From Bog-473 sp963711065 (GTDB taxonomy: Bacteria; Actinomycetota; Acidimicrobiia; Acidimicrobiales; RAAP-2), in the NCBI GenBank assembly GCA_963711065.1, contig CAVQCO010000007.1, positions 620,001 to 684,000 of the forward strand: DNA of 64,000 bases. Reading direction: 5' to 3'. This document shows positions 9,150 to 18,810 of the stretch, one piece after another. The translations under genes were made by a program, and so were the position numbers. Each line of letters starts with the position of its first letter. Within the stretch, counting starts at the first letter, position 1. The notes under the pieces were generated by a model. The model ran no database searches and was not told the origin of the DNA. It saw nothing but the letters and a program-made list of their open reading frames with translations.

Positions 9150-11378
9150 ATGGTGGCCCTGGCCCGGGTGATCGAGGTCGAGCAGGCACAGGAGCGGGTG
9201 CTCCGCGACCTGCTCGCGCCGCTCCTGGCCGAGTTCGCCGCCCACCGCCCCGAGGACGACACCACGCTGATCGTCGAGGCGGGGCGGACGGCGCTCGGCG
9301 CCCACGAGGGCCAGTTCCGGCGCTCCGGCGAGCCCTACATCACGCACCCGGTGGCCGTGGCGACGATCGTGGCCGAGCTGGGCCTGGACGCTCAGACGGT
9401 GGCCGCCGCGCTCCTCCACGACGCGGTGGAGGACACGGGACTGACGCTCGAGGCCATCGCCGACACCTTCGGCGAGGGCGTGGCGCGGGTCGTCGACGGC
9501 GTCACCAAGCTCGACCGCCTGCAGTTCAACTCCAAGGAGGCCCAGCAGGCCGCGACCATCCGCAAGATGCTCGTCGCCATGGCGGACGACTGGCGGGTCC
9601 TCCTGATCAAGCTGGCCGACCGGCTGCACAACATGCGCACCCTGTCGGTGATGCCGGAGTGGAAGCAGCGCCGCACGGCCCAGGAGACCTTCGACGTGTA
9701 CGCCCCGCTGGCCCATCGCCTCGGCGTGCAGCAGGTGCGCTGGCAGCTCGAGGACCTCGCCTTCGCCACCCTGCACCCGAAGCGCTATGCGGAGATCGAG
9801 CAGATGGTGGCCGCCCGGGCGCCGCAGCGCGAGGAGTACCTCGAGCGCGTGCTCGTCCACGTCCGCGAGCGCCTCGACGAGATGGGCATCGCCGCCGACG
9901 TGACCGGCCGCCCGAAGCACCTGTGGTCGATCTACGAGAAGATGGTCGTGCGGGGCAAGGAGTTCGACGACATCAACGACCTCGTCGCCATCCGGGTCGT
10001 CGTCGACTCCGAGAAGGACTGCTGGGCCGCCCTCGGCGCCATCCACGCCATCTGGGCCCCGGTCCACGGGCGCTTCAAGGACTACATCAACACGCCCAAG
10101 TTCAACATGTACCAGTCGCTGCACACGACGGTCATCGGGCTCGACGGCAAACCGGTCGAGGTGCAGATCCGCACGTTCGAGATGCACCACCGGGCCGAGT
10201 ACGGCATCGCGGCGCACTGGGGCTACAAGTCCAAGGAGGACCACTCCTCGGAGATGGCGTGGCTCCAGCGCATCGCCGACGTGGACCGGCAGACCGACGA
10301 CCCGATCGAGTTCCTCGAGGCTCTCAAGCTCGACCTCGAGCAGGACGAGGTCTACGTCTTCACGCCCAAGGGCAAGGTGATCGCGCTCCCGGCCCGCTCG
10401 ACGCCGGTCGACTTCGCCTACGCCATCCACACCGAGGTGGGCCACCGCTGCATCGGTGCCCGTGTGAACGGCCGGCTCGTGCCGCTCGAGACCCAGCTGA
10501 GCTCGGCCGACACCGTCGAGATCTTCACGTCGAAGTCGCCGACCGCAGGGCCCTCGCGGGACTGGCTCCAGATCGTGGCCTCCACGCGGGCCCGCAACAA
10601 AATCCGGCAGTGGTTCTCCCGGGAGCGCCGGGAGGACGCCATTGAGAACGGGCGCGAAGACCTGGCCCGCGCGCTGCGGCGCGAGGGCCTGCCCCTGCAC
10701 AAGCTGTTGGGCTCGTCCGCACTGCAGCAGGTGGCCGAGACGATGAACCTCGCCGACCTCGATGCGCTCTACGCCTCCATCGGCGAGAGCCAGGTCTCGG
10801 CCCAGTCGATCGTCCAGCGCCTCACCAAGGCGCTGCGCGGCGGCGGTGAGGCCGACGAGCAGCTCCCGACGATCGCCGTCCCCGGGGCCCGCCGGCCCCG
10901 GCAGGGGCGCCGCACCGGGACGGGCGTCTACGTCGAGGGTCTCGACGACGTCATGATCCATCTCGCCCGTTGCTGCACGCCGGTGCCCGGCGACCAGATC
11001 GTCGGCTTCGTGACCCAGGGCCGGGGCGTCTCGGTGCACCGGGCCGACTGCGCCAACGCGACCGCGCTGGCCGACCGCTCCAAGGAACGGCTGATGGAGG
11101 TCGAGTGGGACCGGGGCAACGACGGGGTGTTCGTGGCCACGATCGAGGTGCAGGCCTTCGACCGCTCCCGTCTGCTCGCCGACGTGTCGCGGGTGGTCTC
11201 CGAGCACCACCTCAACATCGTGGCGGCCCGCACGGCCACGACGCCGGACCGGGTGAGCCGGATGGCCTTCGACGTCGAGCTGGCCGACCCGACCCACCTG
11301 CACTCGCTCATCAACGCGCTGAAGCACCTCGACGGGGTCTTCGACGCCTATCGTCAGCTCCCTGGCAAGAAGGCCTGA
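9150..11378 (+). CDS. rel: Bifunctional (p)ppGpp synthetase/hydrolase Rel
   Basis: Long RelA/SpoT homologue of 742 residues controlling the stringent response. Order of domains: HD hydrolase (about 45-200) with intact THPVAVA and LLHDAVEDT, so hydrolysis is likely active; synthetase (about 245-370) with GRPKHLWSIYEKM and VEVQIRTFEMHHRAEYGIA; TGS (about 390-450, DEVYVFTPKGKVIALP); C-terminal ACT domain (about 655-735). The usual actinobacterial apt gene between secF and rel is absent. Start ATG 9150 is set by the TAGCCT six bases upstream and lack of an alternative. Confidence 0.95.
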   Translation: MVALARVIEVEQAQERVLRDLLAPLLAEFAAHRPEDDTTLIVEAGRTALGAHEGQFRRSGEPYITHPVAVATIVAELGLDAQTVAAALLHDAVEDTGLTLEAIADTFGEGVARVVDGVTKLDRLQFNSKEAQQAATIRKMLVAMADDWRVLLIKLADRLHNMRTLSVMPEWKQRRTAQETFDVYAPLAHRLGVQQVRWQLEDLAFATLHPKRYAEIEQMVAARAPQREEYLERVLVHVRERLDEMGIAADVTGRPKHLWSIYEKMVVRGKEFDDINDLVAIRVVVDSEKDCWAALGAIHAIWAPVHGRFKDYINTPKFNMYQSLHTTVIGLDGKPVEVQIRTFEMHHRAEYGIAAHWGYKSKEDHSSEMAWLQRIADVDRQTDDPIEFLEALKLDLEQDEVYVFTPKGKVIALPARSTPVDFAYAIHTEVGHRCIGARVNGRLVPLETQLSSADTVEIFTSKSPTAGPSRDWLQIVASTRARNKIRQWFSRERREDAIENGREDLARALRREGLPLHKLLGSSALQQVAETMNLADLDALYASIGESQVSAQSIVQRLTKALRGGGEADEQLPTIAVPGARRPRQGRRTGTGVYVEGLDDVMIHLARCCTPVPGDQIVGFVTQGRGVSVHRADCANATALADRSKERLMEVEWDRGNDGVFVATIEVQAFDRSRLLADVSRVVSEHHLNIVAARTATTPDRVSRMAFDVELADPTHLHSLINALKHLDGVFDAYRQLPGKKA

Positions 11379-11398
11379 CCTTCCGTGAGGAGCATCCG

Positions 11399-12790
11399 GT
11401 GAGCCCGGGTACGAACGCGCCCGCATCCGACGGCGTGACCCGGACGCCCAAGGGCATGCACGACGTCCTGTGGCCCGAGTCCGCCCGCTGGGAGGCGACG
11501 CTGGCGCGGTTCGCCGGGCTGGTCGAGGCCGCCGGCTACGGCCTCACGCTCACCCCCGTGATCGAGCACGCGGGCGTCTTCCTGCGCGGCATCGGCGAGG
11601 GCAGCGAGGTCGTCGGCAAGGAGATGTACCTCTTCGAGGACCGCGACGGCCAGACGATGGCGCTCCGGCCCGAGGGGACCGCGCCCATCGCACGCGCCTT
11701 CGTCCAGCACCATCCCGTACCGCCCTGGAAGGCGTGGTACGTGGCGCCGTCGTTCCGCCACGAGAACCCCCAACAGGGCCGCTACCGCCAGCACTACCAG
11801 CTCGGGGTGGAGGCGCTCGGACCCGAGGACGCCGACCTCGACGTCGAGGTCGTCTCCCTGGCGCACGACTTCTTCGCCGGCCTCGGCCTGCGCGAGGTGA
11901 CGCTGAAGCTGCACTCCATGGGCGACGGCGCGTGCAAGCCGGGGTACGTCGCGCTCCTCGGCGCGTTCCTCGCCGCCCGCGCCGATCAGCTCTGCCCGGC
12001 GCACCGGGCGCGCCACCTGGAGAACCCGCTGCGCGTGCTCGACTGCAAGACGCCCGAGTGCCGCGCCGCCACCGCCGACGCGCCGCACTTCCTCGACCAC
12101 CTCTGCGACCCTTGTGCGGCCCACTTCGCCCGGGTCCGCGCCGGCCTCGAGGCGCTCGGCGTCGGCTACAGCATCGACCACCGCCTCGTGCGGGGCTTCG
12201 ACTACTACACCCGCACCACGTTCGAGTTCGCCGCCGACGCCCTCGATGCGGCGCAGAACGGGATCGGTGGCGGCGGCCGCTACGACGGGCTCGTCGAGCT
12301 GCTCGGCGGTGCGCCGACGCCGGGCATCGGGTTCGGCATCGGTGTCGAGCGGGTGCTGCTCGCCTGCGACGCCGAGGGGGTGTTCTCGACCGCCGGCATC
12401 GTGGCCGCCCGGCCCCTGCACGCCTACGTCATCGACACCGCGGGGGGAGAGACGGCCACCACCCTCACGGCCGAGCTGCGTCGAGCAGGGCTGCGCGTCG
12501 ACCGCGCGTTCGGCGGGCGCTCCATGAAGTCCCAGTTCAAGTCCGCCGACCGCTCGGGCGCGCTGGTGGCGCTGGTCGTGGGGGAGCAGGAGCTGGGCGA
12601 CGGGACGGTGGGGCTGCGGCCACTGCGCAGCACCGAGGGGCAGCGAACCGTGCCCCGGGCTGCCATTCTGGGCGAGCTGCAGAGCTTCCTGGCCAACGCG
12701 GTCTTCGCCGAGGACTCCGAGACGGGCTCGGTCGACGACGTGGACCGGCACCAGCACCCCCATCTCCCCACGACCGAGGACGAGGGATGA
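11399..12790 (+). CDS. hisS: Histidine--tRNA ligase
   Basis: Class II synthetase of 463 residues charging tRNA-His. Visible signatures: motif 2 FRHENPQQGRYRQ, the histidine-binding LVRGFDYYTRTTFEF and motif 3 GIGFGIGVERVLL. A C-terminal anticodon-binding domain covers about 335-440. A cysteine-rich insert (CKTPECRA, DHLCDPCAAHF) lies mid-protein, as in the longer HisRS forms. GTG 11399 is chosen because AGGAG lies six bases upstream. The stop overlaps the aspS ATG (ATGA). Confidence 0.94.
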   Translation: MSPGTNAPASDGVTRTPKGMHDVLWPESARWEATLARFAGLVEAAGYGLTLTPVIEHAGVFLRGIGEGSEVVGKEMYLFEDRDGQTMALRPEGTAPIARAFVQHHPVPPWKAWYVAPSFRHENPQQGRYRQHYQLGVEALGPEDADLDVEVVSLAHDFFAGLGLREVTLKLHSMGDGACKPGYVALLGAFLAARADQLCPAHRARHLENPLRVLDCKTPECRAATADAPHFLDHLCDPCAAHFARVRAGLEALGVGYSIDHRLVRGFDYYTRTTFEFAADALDAAQNGIGGGGRYDGLVELLGGAPTPGIGFGIGVERVLLACDAEGVFSTAGIVAARPLHAYVIDTAGGETATTLTAELRRAGLRVDRAFGGRSMKSQFKSADRSGALVALVVGEQELGDGTVGLRPLRSTEGQRTVPRAAILGELQSFLANAVFAEDSETGSVDDVDRHQHPHLPTTEDEG

Positions 12791-14589
12791 CCACAGACGA
12801 CGTCGAGCCGAACCGCCCCACCGCCATGCGCACGCACCTCTGCGGTGTGCTGCGCAAGGCCGACGTCGGCACCGAGGTGCGACTGTGCGGCTGGGTGGCC
12901 CGGCGGCGCGAGCACGGGGAGCACCTCGCCTTCGTCGACCTGCGCGACCACTCGGGCATCGTCCAGTGCGTCATCGACCACGCCACCGACGTGCGCCACG
13001 AGTGGGTGATCGCGGTCACCGGCACCGTGCGCGAGCGCCCCGAGGGCACGGTCAACGCCGGCATCGGCACGGGCGAGGTGGAGATCGGCGACTGCATCGT
13101 GGAGGTGCTCAACGAGTCCGAGCCGCCGCCGTTCTCGGTCGACGACCGGGCCGAGTCGGACGAGCCGGTGCGCCTGCGCTACCGCTACGTCGACCTGCGC
13201 CGGCCACGCCTGCAGCGCAACCTCCGCCTGCGCGCCAAGGTGAACGCGGCCATCCGGGCCGCCATGGACCGCCAGGGGTTCGTCGAGATCGAGACGCCCC
13301 TCCTGTGGGCACCCACGCCCGAGGGCTCCCGGGAATTCTCCGTCCCCTCGCGCCTGCACCACGGCTCGTTCTACGCGCTGCCGCAGAGCCCGCAGCTGGC
13401 CAAGCAGCTTCTCATGGTGGGCGGGTTCGACCGCTACTTCCAGATCGCCCGCTGCCTGCGCGACGAGGACCTGCGCGCCGACCGCCAGTTCGAGTTCATG
13501 CAACTCGACATGGAGTGCTCCTTCGCCAGCCAGGACGACGTCATGGGCTTCGTCTCCGAAGCGGTGCTCGACGCGGCCGAGGCGGCGACGGGGGAGCGGC
13601 CGCCGCCGATACAGCGCATGACCTGGGCCGACGCGCTCGATCGCTACGGCACGGACAAACCCGACCTGCGCTTCGGCATGGAGCTCGTCGACCTGACGGA
13701 CGCGTTCGCCGGCACACAGGTCAAGGCCCTCTCCGGCCCGGCCGTCAAGGCGCTGGTGGTGCCCGAGGGCGCCGTCTTCCCCCGCTCCCGGCTCGACGAG
13801 CTCACCGACCAGGCCAAGAACGCGGGCGCGGCGGGCCTCGCCTGGTTCAGGGTGATGGACGGAGCCGCCACCGCGCTGGACGGCCCGTTGACCCGGCACC
13901 TCTCCGAGCAGGAGAGGGTGCGCGTGCTCGAGCAGACCGGCGCCGCCCCCGGGGACCTCGTCCTGGCCGTCTCCGACGAGTACACGACCGCCTGCACGGT
14001 GCTCGGGACGCTGCGCAGCGACCTCGGGGCGCCGCCGGTCGGGCAGGGCCCGCACCGCTACGTGTGGGTGGTCGACTTCCCCATGTTCGAGGGCATCGGC
14101 GCGGACGGCAATCCACAGCCGGCGCACCACCCGTTCACCATGCCGTATGCCGAGGACCTGCCGAAGCTGTCGACCGACCCGCTGTCGGTGCGCTCGCAGG
14201 CCTACGACCTCGTGCTCAACGGATGGGAGCTGGGCTCGGGGAGCGTGCGTATCCACCGGGGGGACATCCAGTCGCTGGTGTTCTCCGCGCTCGGCATCGA
14301 GCCCGCGGAGGCCGAGGCCCGCTTCGGCTTCCTGCTCGGCGCCTTCCGCTACGGCGCGCCGCCCCACGCAGGCTTCGCGTTCGGGGTGGACCGCCTCGTC
14401 GCCGTCCTGGCGGGCGAGGAGAACATCCGCGAGGTCATCGCCTACCCCAAGACCCAGTCCGGGGCCGACCTGCTCACGGGCGCCCCGACGCCGCTGCCCG
14501 CCGCCAACCTGGCCGAGCTCGGCATCCGCGTGGCTGCGCCGCCCCCGGCGCCCTCGGCGGGCGAGGCCGCCAACCCGTCACCGAGCTAG
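12787..14589 (+). CDS. aspS: Aspartate--tRNA ligase (bacterial type)
   Basis: Class IIb synthetase of 600 residues. An N-terminal OB-fold anticodon-binding domain (about 15-120) precedes the catalytic core, with motif 2 IARCLRDEDLRADRQ and motif 3 GFAFGVDRLVAVLAG. The bacterial-type GAD insertion lies between them (about 290-420). Whether it is tRNA-Asp specific or non-discriminating cannot be decided here because gatCAB is not in the window. It is translationally coupled to hisS by a 4-bp overlap. Confidence 0.95.
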   Translation: MTTDDVEPNRPTAMRTHLCGVLRKADVGTEVRLCGWVARRREHGEHLAFVDLRDHSGIVQCVIDHATDVRHEWVIAVTGTVRERPEGTVNAGIGTGEVEIGDCIVEVLNESEPPPFSVDDRAESDEPVRLRYRYVDLRRPRLQRNLRLRAKVNAAIRAAMDRQGFVEIETPLLWAPTPEGSREFSVPSRLHHGSFYALPQSPQLAKQLLMVGGFDRYFQIARCLRDEDLRADRQFEFMQLDMECSFASQDDVMGFVSEAVLDAAEAATGERPPPIQRMTWADALDRYGTDKPDLRFGMELVDLTDAFAGTQVKALSGPAVKALVVPEGAVFPRSRLDELTDQAKNAGAAGLAWFRVMDGAATALDGPLTRHLSEQERVRVLEQTGAAPGDLVLAVSDEYTTACTVLGTLRSDLGAPPVGQGPHRYVWVVDFPMFEGIGADGNPQPAHHPFTMPYAEDLPKLSTDPLSVRSQAYDLVLNGWELGSGSVRIHRGDIQSLVFSALGIEPAEAEARFGFLLGAFRYGAPPHAGFAFGVDRLVAVLAGEENIREVIAYPKTQSGADLLTGAPTPLPAANLAELGIRVAAPPPAPSAGEAANPSPS

Positions 14590-14593
14590 GGGC

Positions 14594-15892
14594 GTGAGCC
14601 TCTTCGACGCCGCCGCCGACCGCCACCTCAGGCGGCAGGCGCCGCTGGCCGCCCGCCTGCGCCCCCGCACGCTCGACGAGGTCGTCGGCCAGGAGCACCT
14701 CGTGGGCCCGGGCGCGCCCCTGCGGCTGCTGGCCGAGTCGGACCGGGTGACGTCCTCCATCCTGTGGGGCCCGGCGGGGACGGGCAAGACGACGCTCGCC
14801 CACCTGCTGGCCGACACGACGGCCAAGCACCTCACCACGCTCTCGGCCACCGCCGCCGGCGTGAAGGACGTCCGCGAGGCCCTGGCCGCGGCCGAGCGCC
14901 GCCTGGGCGAGCAGGGCCAGGGCACCATGCTCTTCATCGACGAGGTGCACCGCTTCTCGAAGTCCCAGCAGGACGTGCTGCTCCCCGCCGTCGAGGACGG
15001 GCTGGTGGTGCTCATCGGGGCCACCACCGAGAACCCCTTCTTCGAGGTGAATCCGCCCCTGTTGAGCCGGACCTCCCTGTGGCGGCTGCACGCGCTCACC
15101 GCCGACAACCTGCGCACGCTCGTGCGGCGCGGGCTCGAGGTGGAGGGGGCCGACGCGGAGGCGGACGCCGTCGACGCCGTGGTGGCGGCGTGCGAGGGCG
15201 ACGCCCGCGCCGCCCTGACGACGGTGGAGACCGCGGTAGCGCTGGCCCGGGCCGGCGCCGGGGCCGGCGCCGAGGCCCGCGTCGTGCTGACCATGGACGA
15301 CATGGCGCGGGCCCGCGACGGGCGCCTGTTCCACCAGGGGGCCGACGAGCACTACGACCAGATCAGCGCGCTCATCAAGAGCGTGCGGGGCTCGGACCCC
15401 GACGCCGGCCTGTACTGGATGGCCCGCATGCTCGAGGCGGGGGAGGACCCACGTTTCCTGGCCCGCCGCATGGTGATCCTGGCCAGCGAGGACATCGGCC
15501 TGGCCGACCCCCAGGCGCTGCTGGTGGCCGAGGCGGCCGCCCGCGCCGTCGAGTACGTCGGCCTGCCGGAGGCCGCGCTGAACCTGGCCGAGGCGGTGAT
15601 CTACCTGGCCCGGGCGCCCAAGTCCAACGCCGTGGTCGTCGCGCTCGGCCGGGCCCAGGCGGACGTGCGGGCCGCCGTCGGCCAGGAGGTCCCGGCGCAC
15701 CTGCGGGACGCCCACTACAAGGGTGCGTCCTCCCTCGGCCACGGCGAGGGGTACGTCTACCCCCACGACGACCCCTCCGGGGTGGTGGACCAGCAGTATC
15801 GTCCAGACGCACTCGAGGGTCGCGTGTACTACGAACCGTCGCCGCACGGCGCCGAACGCGAAGGGCATCGGGACAGGGAGGACCATTCGTGA
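14594..15892 (+). CDS. rarA: Replication-associated recombination ATPase RarA (MgsA)
   Basis: AAA+ ATPase of the RarA/WRNIP1 family, 432 residues, acting at stalled replication forks. Walker A is GPAGTGKTT (~57), Walker B LFIDEVHRF (~115) and sensor 1 GATTENPFFEV. The C-terminal RarA domain has the conserved YDQISALIKSVRGSDPDA and LARRMVILASEDIGLADP. GTG 14594 lies five bases after the aspS stop. The GTGA overlap at the 3' end couples it to the secreted protease gene, which is functionally unrelated. Confidence 0.93.
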   Translation: MSLFDAAADRHLRRQAPLAARLRPRTLDEVVGQEHLVGPGAPLRLLAESDRVTSSILWGPAGTGKTTLAHLLADTTAKHLTTLSATAAGVKDVREALAAAERRLGEQGQGTMLFIDEVHRFSKSQQDVLLPAVEDGLVVLIGATTENPFFEVNPPLLSRTSLWRLHALTADNLRTLVRRGLEVEGADAEADAVDAVVAACEGDARAALTTVETAVALARAGAGAGAEARVVLTMDDMARARDGRLFHQGADEHYDQISALIKSVRGSDPDAGLYWMARMLEAGEDPRFLARRMVILASEDIGLADPQALLVAEAAARAVEYVGLPEAALNLAEAVIYLARAPKSNAVVVALGRAQADVRAAVGQEVPAHLRDAHYKGASSLGHGEGYVYPHDDPSGVVDQQYRPDALEGRVYYEPSPHGAEREGHRDREDHS

Positions 15893-18769
15893 ACGCGGCA
15901 CACCGCTCGGGCGCGCTGCTCGCGGCGGCACTGGGCGCGGCCGGGCTCGCGGCCGGCACCCTCGCCCCGACGGCGCCCTCGGGCGCCGCGTCGCCGTCCA
16001 AGGTGACGCTGCACCAGGCGGCGCCGAGCCTTCCTCGCGACGTGGCCCGCCTGGGGTCGGCGCCCCCCGAGCAGGTCCTCCATCTCGACGTGGCCCTCGC
16101 CGGTCAGGACGCAGCGGGGTTGGCGCAGGCGGTGGACGCAGTGTCCACGCCGGGGTCGCCCGACTACCGGCACTACCTCACCCCGGCGCAGTACGCCGCC
16201 CAGTTCGGGCCGACCGCGGCCGAGGTGGCGCAGGTGTCGTCGACCTTGCGCGCCGAGGGGCTGACCGTCGGGACTCCCGACCCGGGGAGCATCCTGCTGC
16301 CCGTGAGCGGCACGGCGTCCGTGGTGTCGGCGGCCTTCGGCACCCCGCTCGAGACGGTGCAGGCGCCCGACCGGTCCCGCGCCGTCGTCAACACGGCCTC
16401 GCCGCAGGTCCCGGCGTCGCTCACGGGGTCGGTGACGGCCGTGGTCGGGCTCGACGGCCTCTTCGCGGAGCACGCGATGGTGCGCCCGACGCGGCCGGGC
16501 GCGGCGCACCCCACCTTCGGCGGGGCGCGCCCACCACCCCGGCGCAGGCGTAGCGCCCACCACGGCGCCGGCGGGTGCCCAGGCCCATGACCTCGTCGCC
16601 CACGCCGGCACGCCGCAGGCCTGCCCCGCCGCGGCGGCGGGCGCCGGTGGCGGGACCTACACCTCCACCCAGATGTCCTCCATCTTCGGTCTGGACCAGG
16701 TGTTCGGCCAGGGCCGCATCGGCCTCGGGCAGACGATCGCGATCGTGGAGTTCGAGCAGTACGCGCAGAGCGACTTCGCCGCGTTCGAGTCCTGCTACGG
16801 CCTGTCCAGCCCGATCCGCAACGTCGTCGTGGACGGGGGGCCCGGCGGTCCGGCGGCCGGCATGGGCGAGGCCGCCCTCGACACCCAGCTCGCCTCGTTC
16901 AACGCCCCGGCGGCCTCGCTCGTCGTCTACGAAGCGCCGAACAGCGCCAGTGATATCTCGGCTTTCCACGTGTTCGACCGGATCGCCAGCGACGACACCG
17001 CCCAGGTCGTCACCACCAGTTGGGGCAACTGCGAGGCCATGATCCCCGCGGCCGACCTGGACACGGAGAACACCATCTTCTCCCGGATGGCCCTGCAGGG
17101 GCAGACGATGATCGCCGCGGCGGGTGATTCGGGCTCCGAGGACTGCTTCGCCTCCGACGGCTCGACCGCGCTCGGCGTCGACGACCCCGGCTCGCAGCCC
17201 ACCGTGGTCAGCGCCGGCGGGACGTCGCTGCATGCCGCGTCGGCCTCGTCGCAGACCGTGTGGAACGACTGCCTGGGACAGACGTACCCCACCTGCGCCG
17301 GCAGCCCGTTCCTCAGCCAGCTGCCCGGCGCCGGCGGTGGCGGTTACTCGAGTCAATGGGCGAGGCTCCCGTACCAGCCCGGTGCCGATCCGCAGCGGGC
17401 CGTGCCCGACCTGTCCTACCCGGGCGACCCCTCGGCCGGCGGCGTCTTGGTCTACTTCGACGGGCTGTGGAGGGGCTTCGGCGGCACGAGTGTGGCGGCC
17501 CCGACCAACGCCGGCCTCTTCGCCGACACCAACCAGGGCTGCTACAGCCGACTGGGCCGGGTGGGCCCGGCGCTCTACGCCGCCGCGGGCAGCACCGACT
17601 ACACGGACATCATCTCGGGGAACAACGACCTCACCGACACCAACGGCGGCCTGTACCCGGCCGCGCCCGGCTTCGACCCGGCCAGCGGCCTCGGCACGCC
17701 GATCGACCCGAACTTGTCCCTCGCCCTGCAGGGCGCCGACGGGTGCCCGTCGGTGGCCTCGGTGAGCCCCAACACGGGCCCGATCAGCGGCGGCGGCGCC
17801 ATCACGATCAGCGGCGGCGGCTTCGCCGACGCCACCTCGGTCGGCTTCGGCTCCGTCGGCGCCGGCCAGATCCTGGCGCAGTCGGAGAACTCGCTCACCG
17901 TCGTCCCGCCCAACGCCCAAGGCCCGCTCTGCGTCGACGTCACGGTGCGGAACCCGCAGGGCGTCTCGGCGACCTCCGACGCCGACCACTACGGCTTCGG
18001 CCGCGACCTCAACTGCGGCCAGGGCTACCGCTTCGTCGCCTCCGACGGCGGCATCTTCGGCTACGGCGACGCCACCTTCTGGGGGAGCACCGGCAGCCTG
18101 CACCTCAATGCGCCCGTCGTCGGCATGGCGGTCACGCCGAGCACCAACGGCTACTGGATGGTGGCCTCCGACGGCGGGATCTTCGACTACGGCGATGCGC
18201 AGTTCTTCGGGTCCATGGGCGGGCAGCACCTGAACAAGCCGATCGTGGGGATGGCGGCCACGTCCGACGGCGGCGGCTACTGGCTGGTCGCTGCCGACGG
18301 CGGCATCTTCAACTTCGGCAACGCGCCCTTCCTCGGGTCGACCGGCAGCATGCACCTCAACAAGCCGATCGTGGGGATGGCGGCCACGCCCGACGGCGGC
18401 GGCTACTGGCTGGTGGCCTCCGACGGCGGCATCTTCAGCTACGGCGACGCCCGGTTCCACGGCTCGACCGGCTCGCTGGTGCTCAACTCACCCGTGGCGG
18501 GCATGGCGGCCAGCCCGGACGGGAACGGGTACTGGCTGGTGGCGGCCGACGGGGGCATCTTCGACTACGGGAGTGCCGGCTTCTTCGGCTCGGCCGGCTC
18601 CCTCCGCTTGAACAAGCCGGTCGTCGGCATGGCGGCCACGTCCGACGGCGCCGGCTACTGGCTGGTCGCGGCCGACGGCGGCATCTTCACCTACGGCGAC
18701 GCGCCCTTCTTCGGGTCGACCGGCAGCCTCCGCCTGAACAAGCCCATCGTGGGGATGTCGTCGACCTGA
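15889..18769 (+). CDS. Secreted sedolisin-type (S53) protease with IPT domain and repeats, frameshifted
   Basis: Predicted secreted serine-carboxyl protease of about 959 residues after repair. It has a signal peptide (about 1-35, ending TLAPTAPSGAA) and a pro-kumamolisin activation domain (to ~210, SPDYRHYLTPAQYAAQFGP). The S53 catalytic domain has the Glu/Asp pair in GEAALDTQLA, the nucleophile Ser in FGGTSVAAP and the calcium-site end GFDPASGLGTP. An IPT/TIG domain (SVSPNTGPISGGGAITISG) and six 42-residue repeats follow. The GTG overlaps the rarA stop and is preceded by AGGGAGG. The frame changes by one extra base at about 16525-16540, between prodomain and linker. All catalytic residues are intact, so a sequencing indel is the likely cause. 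Confidence 0.88.
18023..18766 (+). repeat. Six tandem 126-bp (42-aa) coding repeats
   Basis: Five full units of 126 bp start at 18023, 18149, 18275, 18401 and 18527; a shorter sixth starts at 18653 and runs to the stop codon. Consensus per unit is GYWLVAxDGGIFxYGDAxF, then FGSTGSLxLNKPIVGMAATPDG. Such repeats may fold as propeller blades and are frequent at the ends of secreted Acidimicrobiia proteins (recalled knowledge). Unit divergence is moderate, so they are old duplications rather than a recent expansion. Confidence 0.9.
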
Positions 18770-18798
18770 GCCGGCCCCGACGCCGTTTTTGCCCCCGG

Positions 18799-18804
18799 TA
18801 AGCT
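18799..18804 (+). promoter_or_regulatory. -10 box of the alaS operon
   Basis: TAAGCT with exactly six bases to ATG 18811. It follows a short T-run (18786-18790) that may end the protease transcript. Confidence 0.55.
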
Positions 18805-18810
18805 GGAACG

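Noticed and set aside
9030..11426. 798-codon open frame antisense to rel
   Set aside because: Low-complexity Arg/Gly/His/Val shadow of the well-supported rel gene.
18023..18766. Regular 126-bp repeats that could suggest a CRISPR or minisatellite array
   Set aside because: Repeats are in frame, encode a conserved 42-residue unit, and have no spacers.
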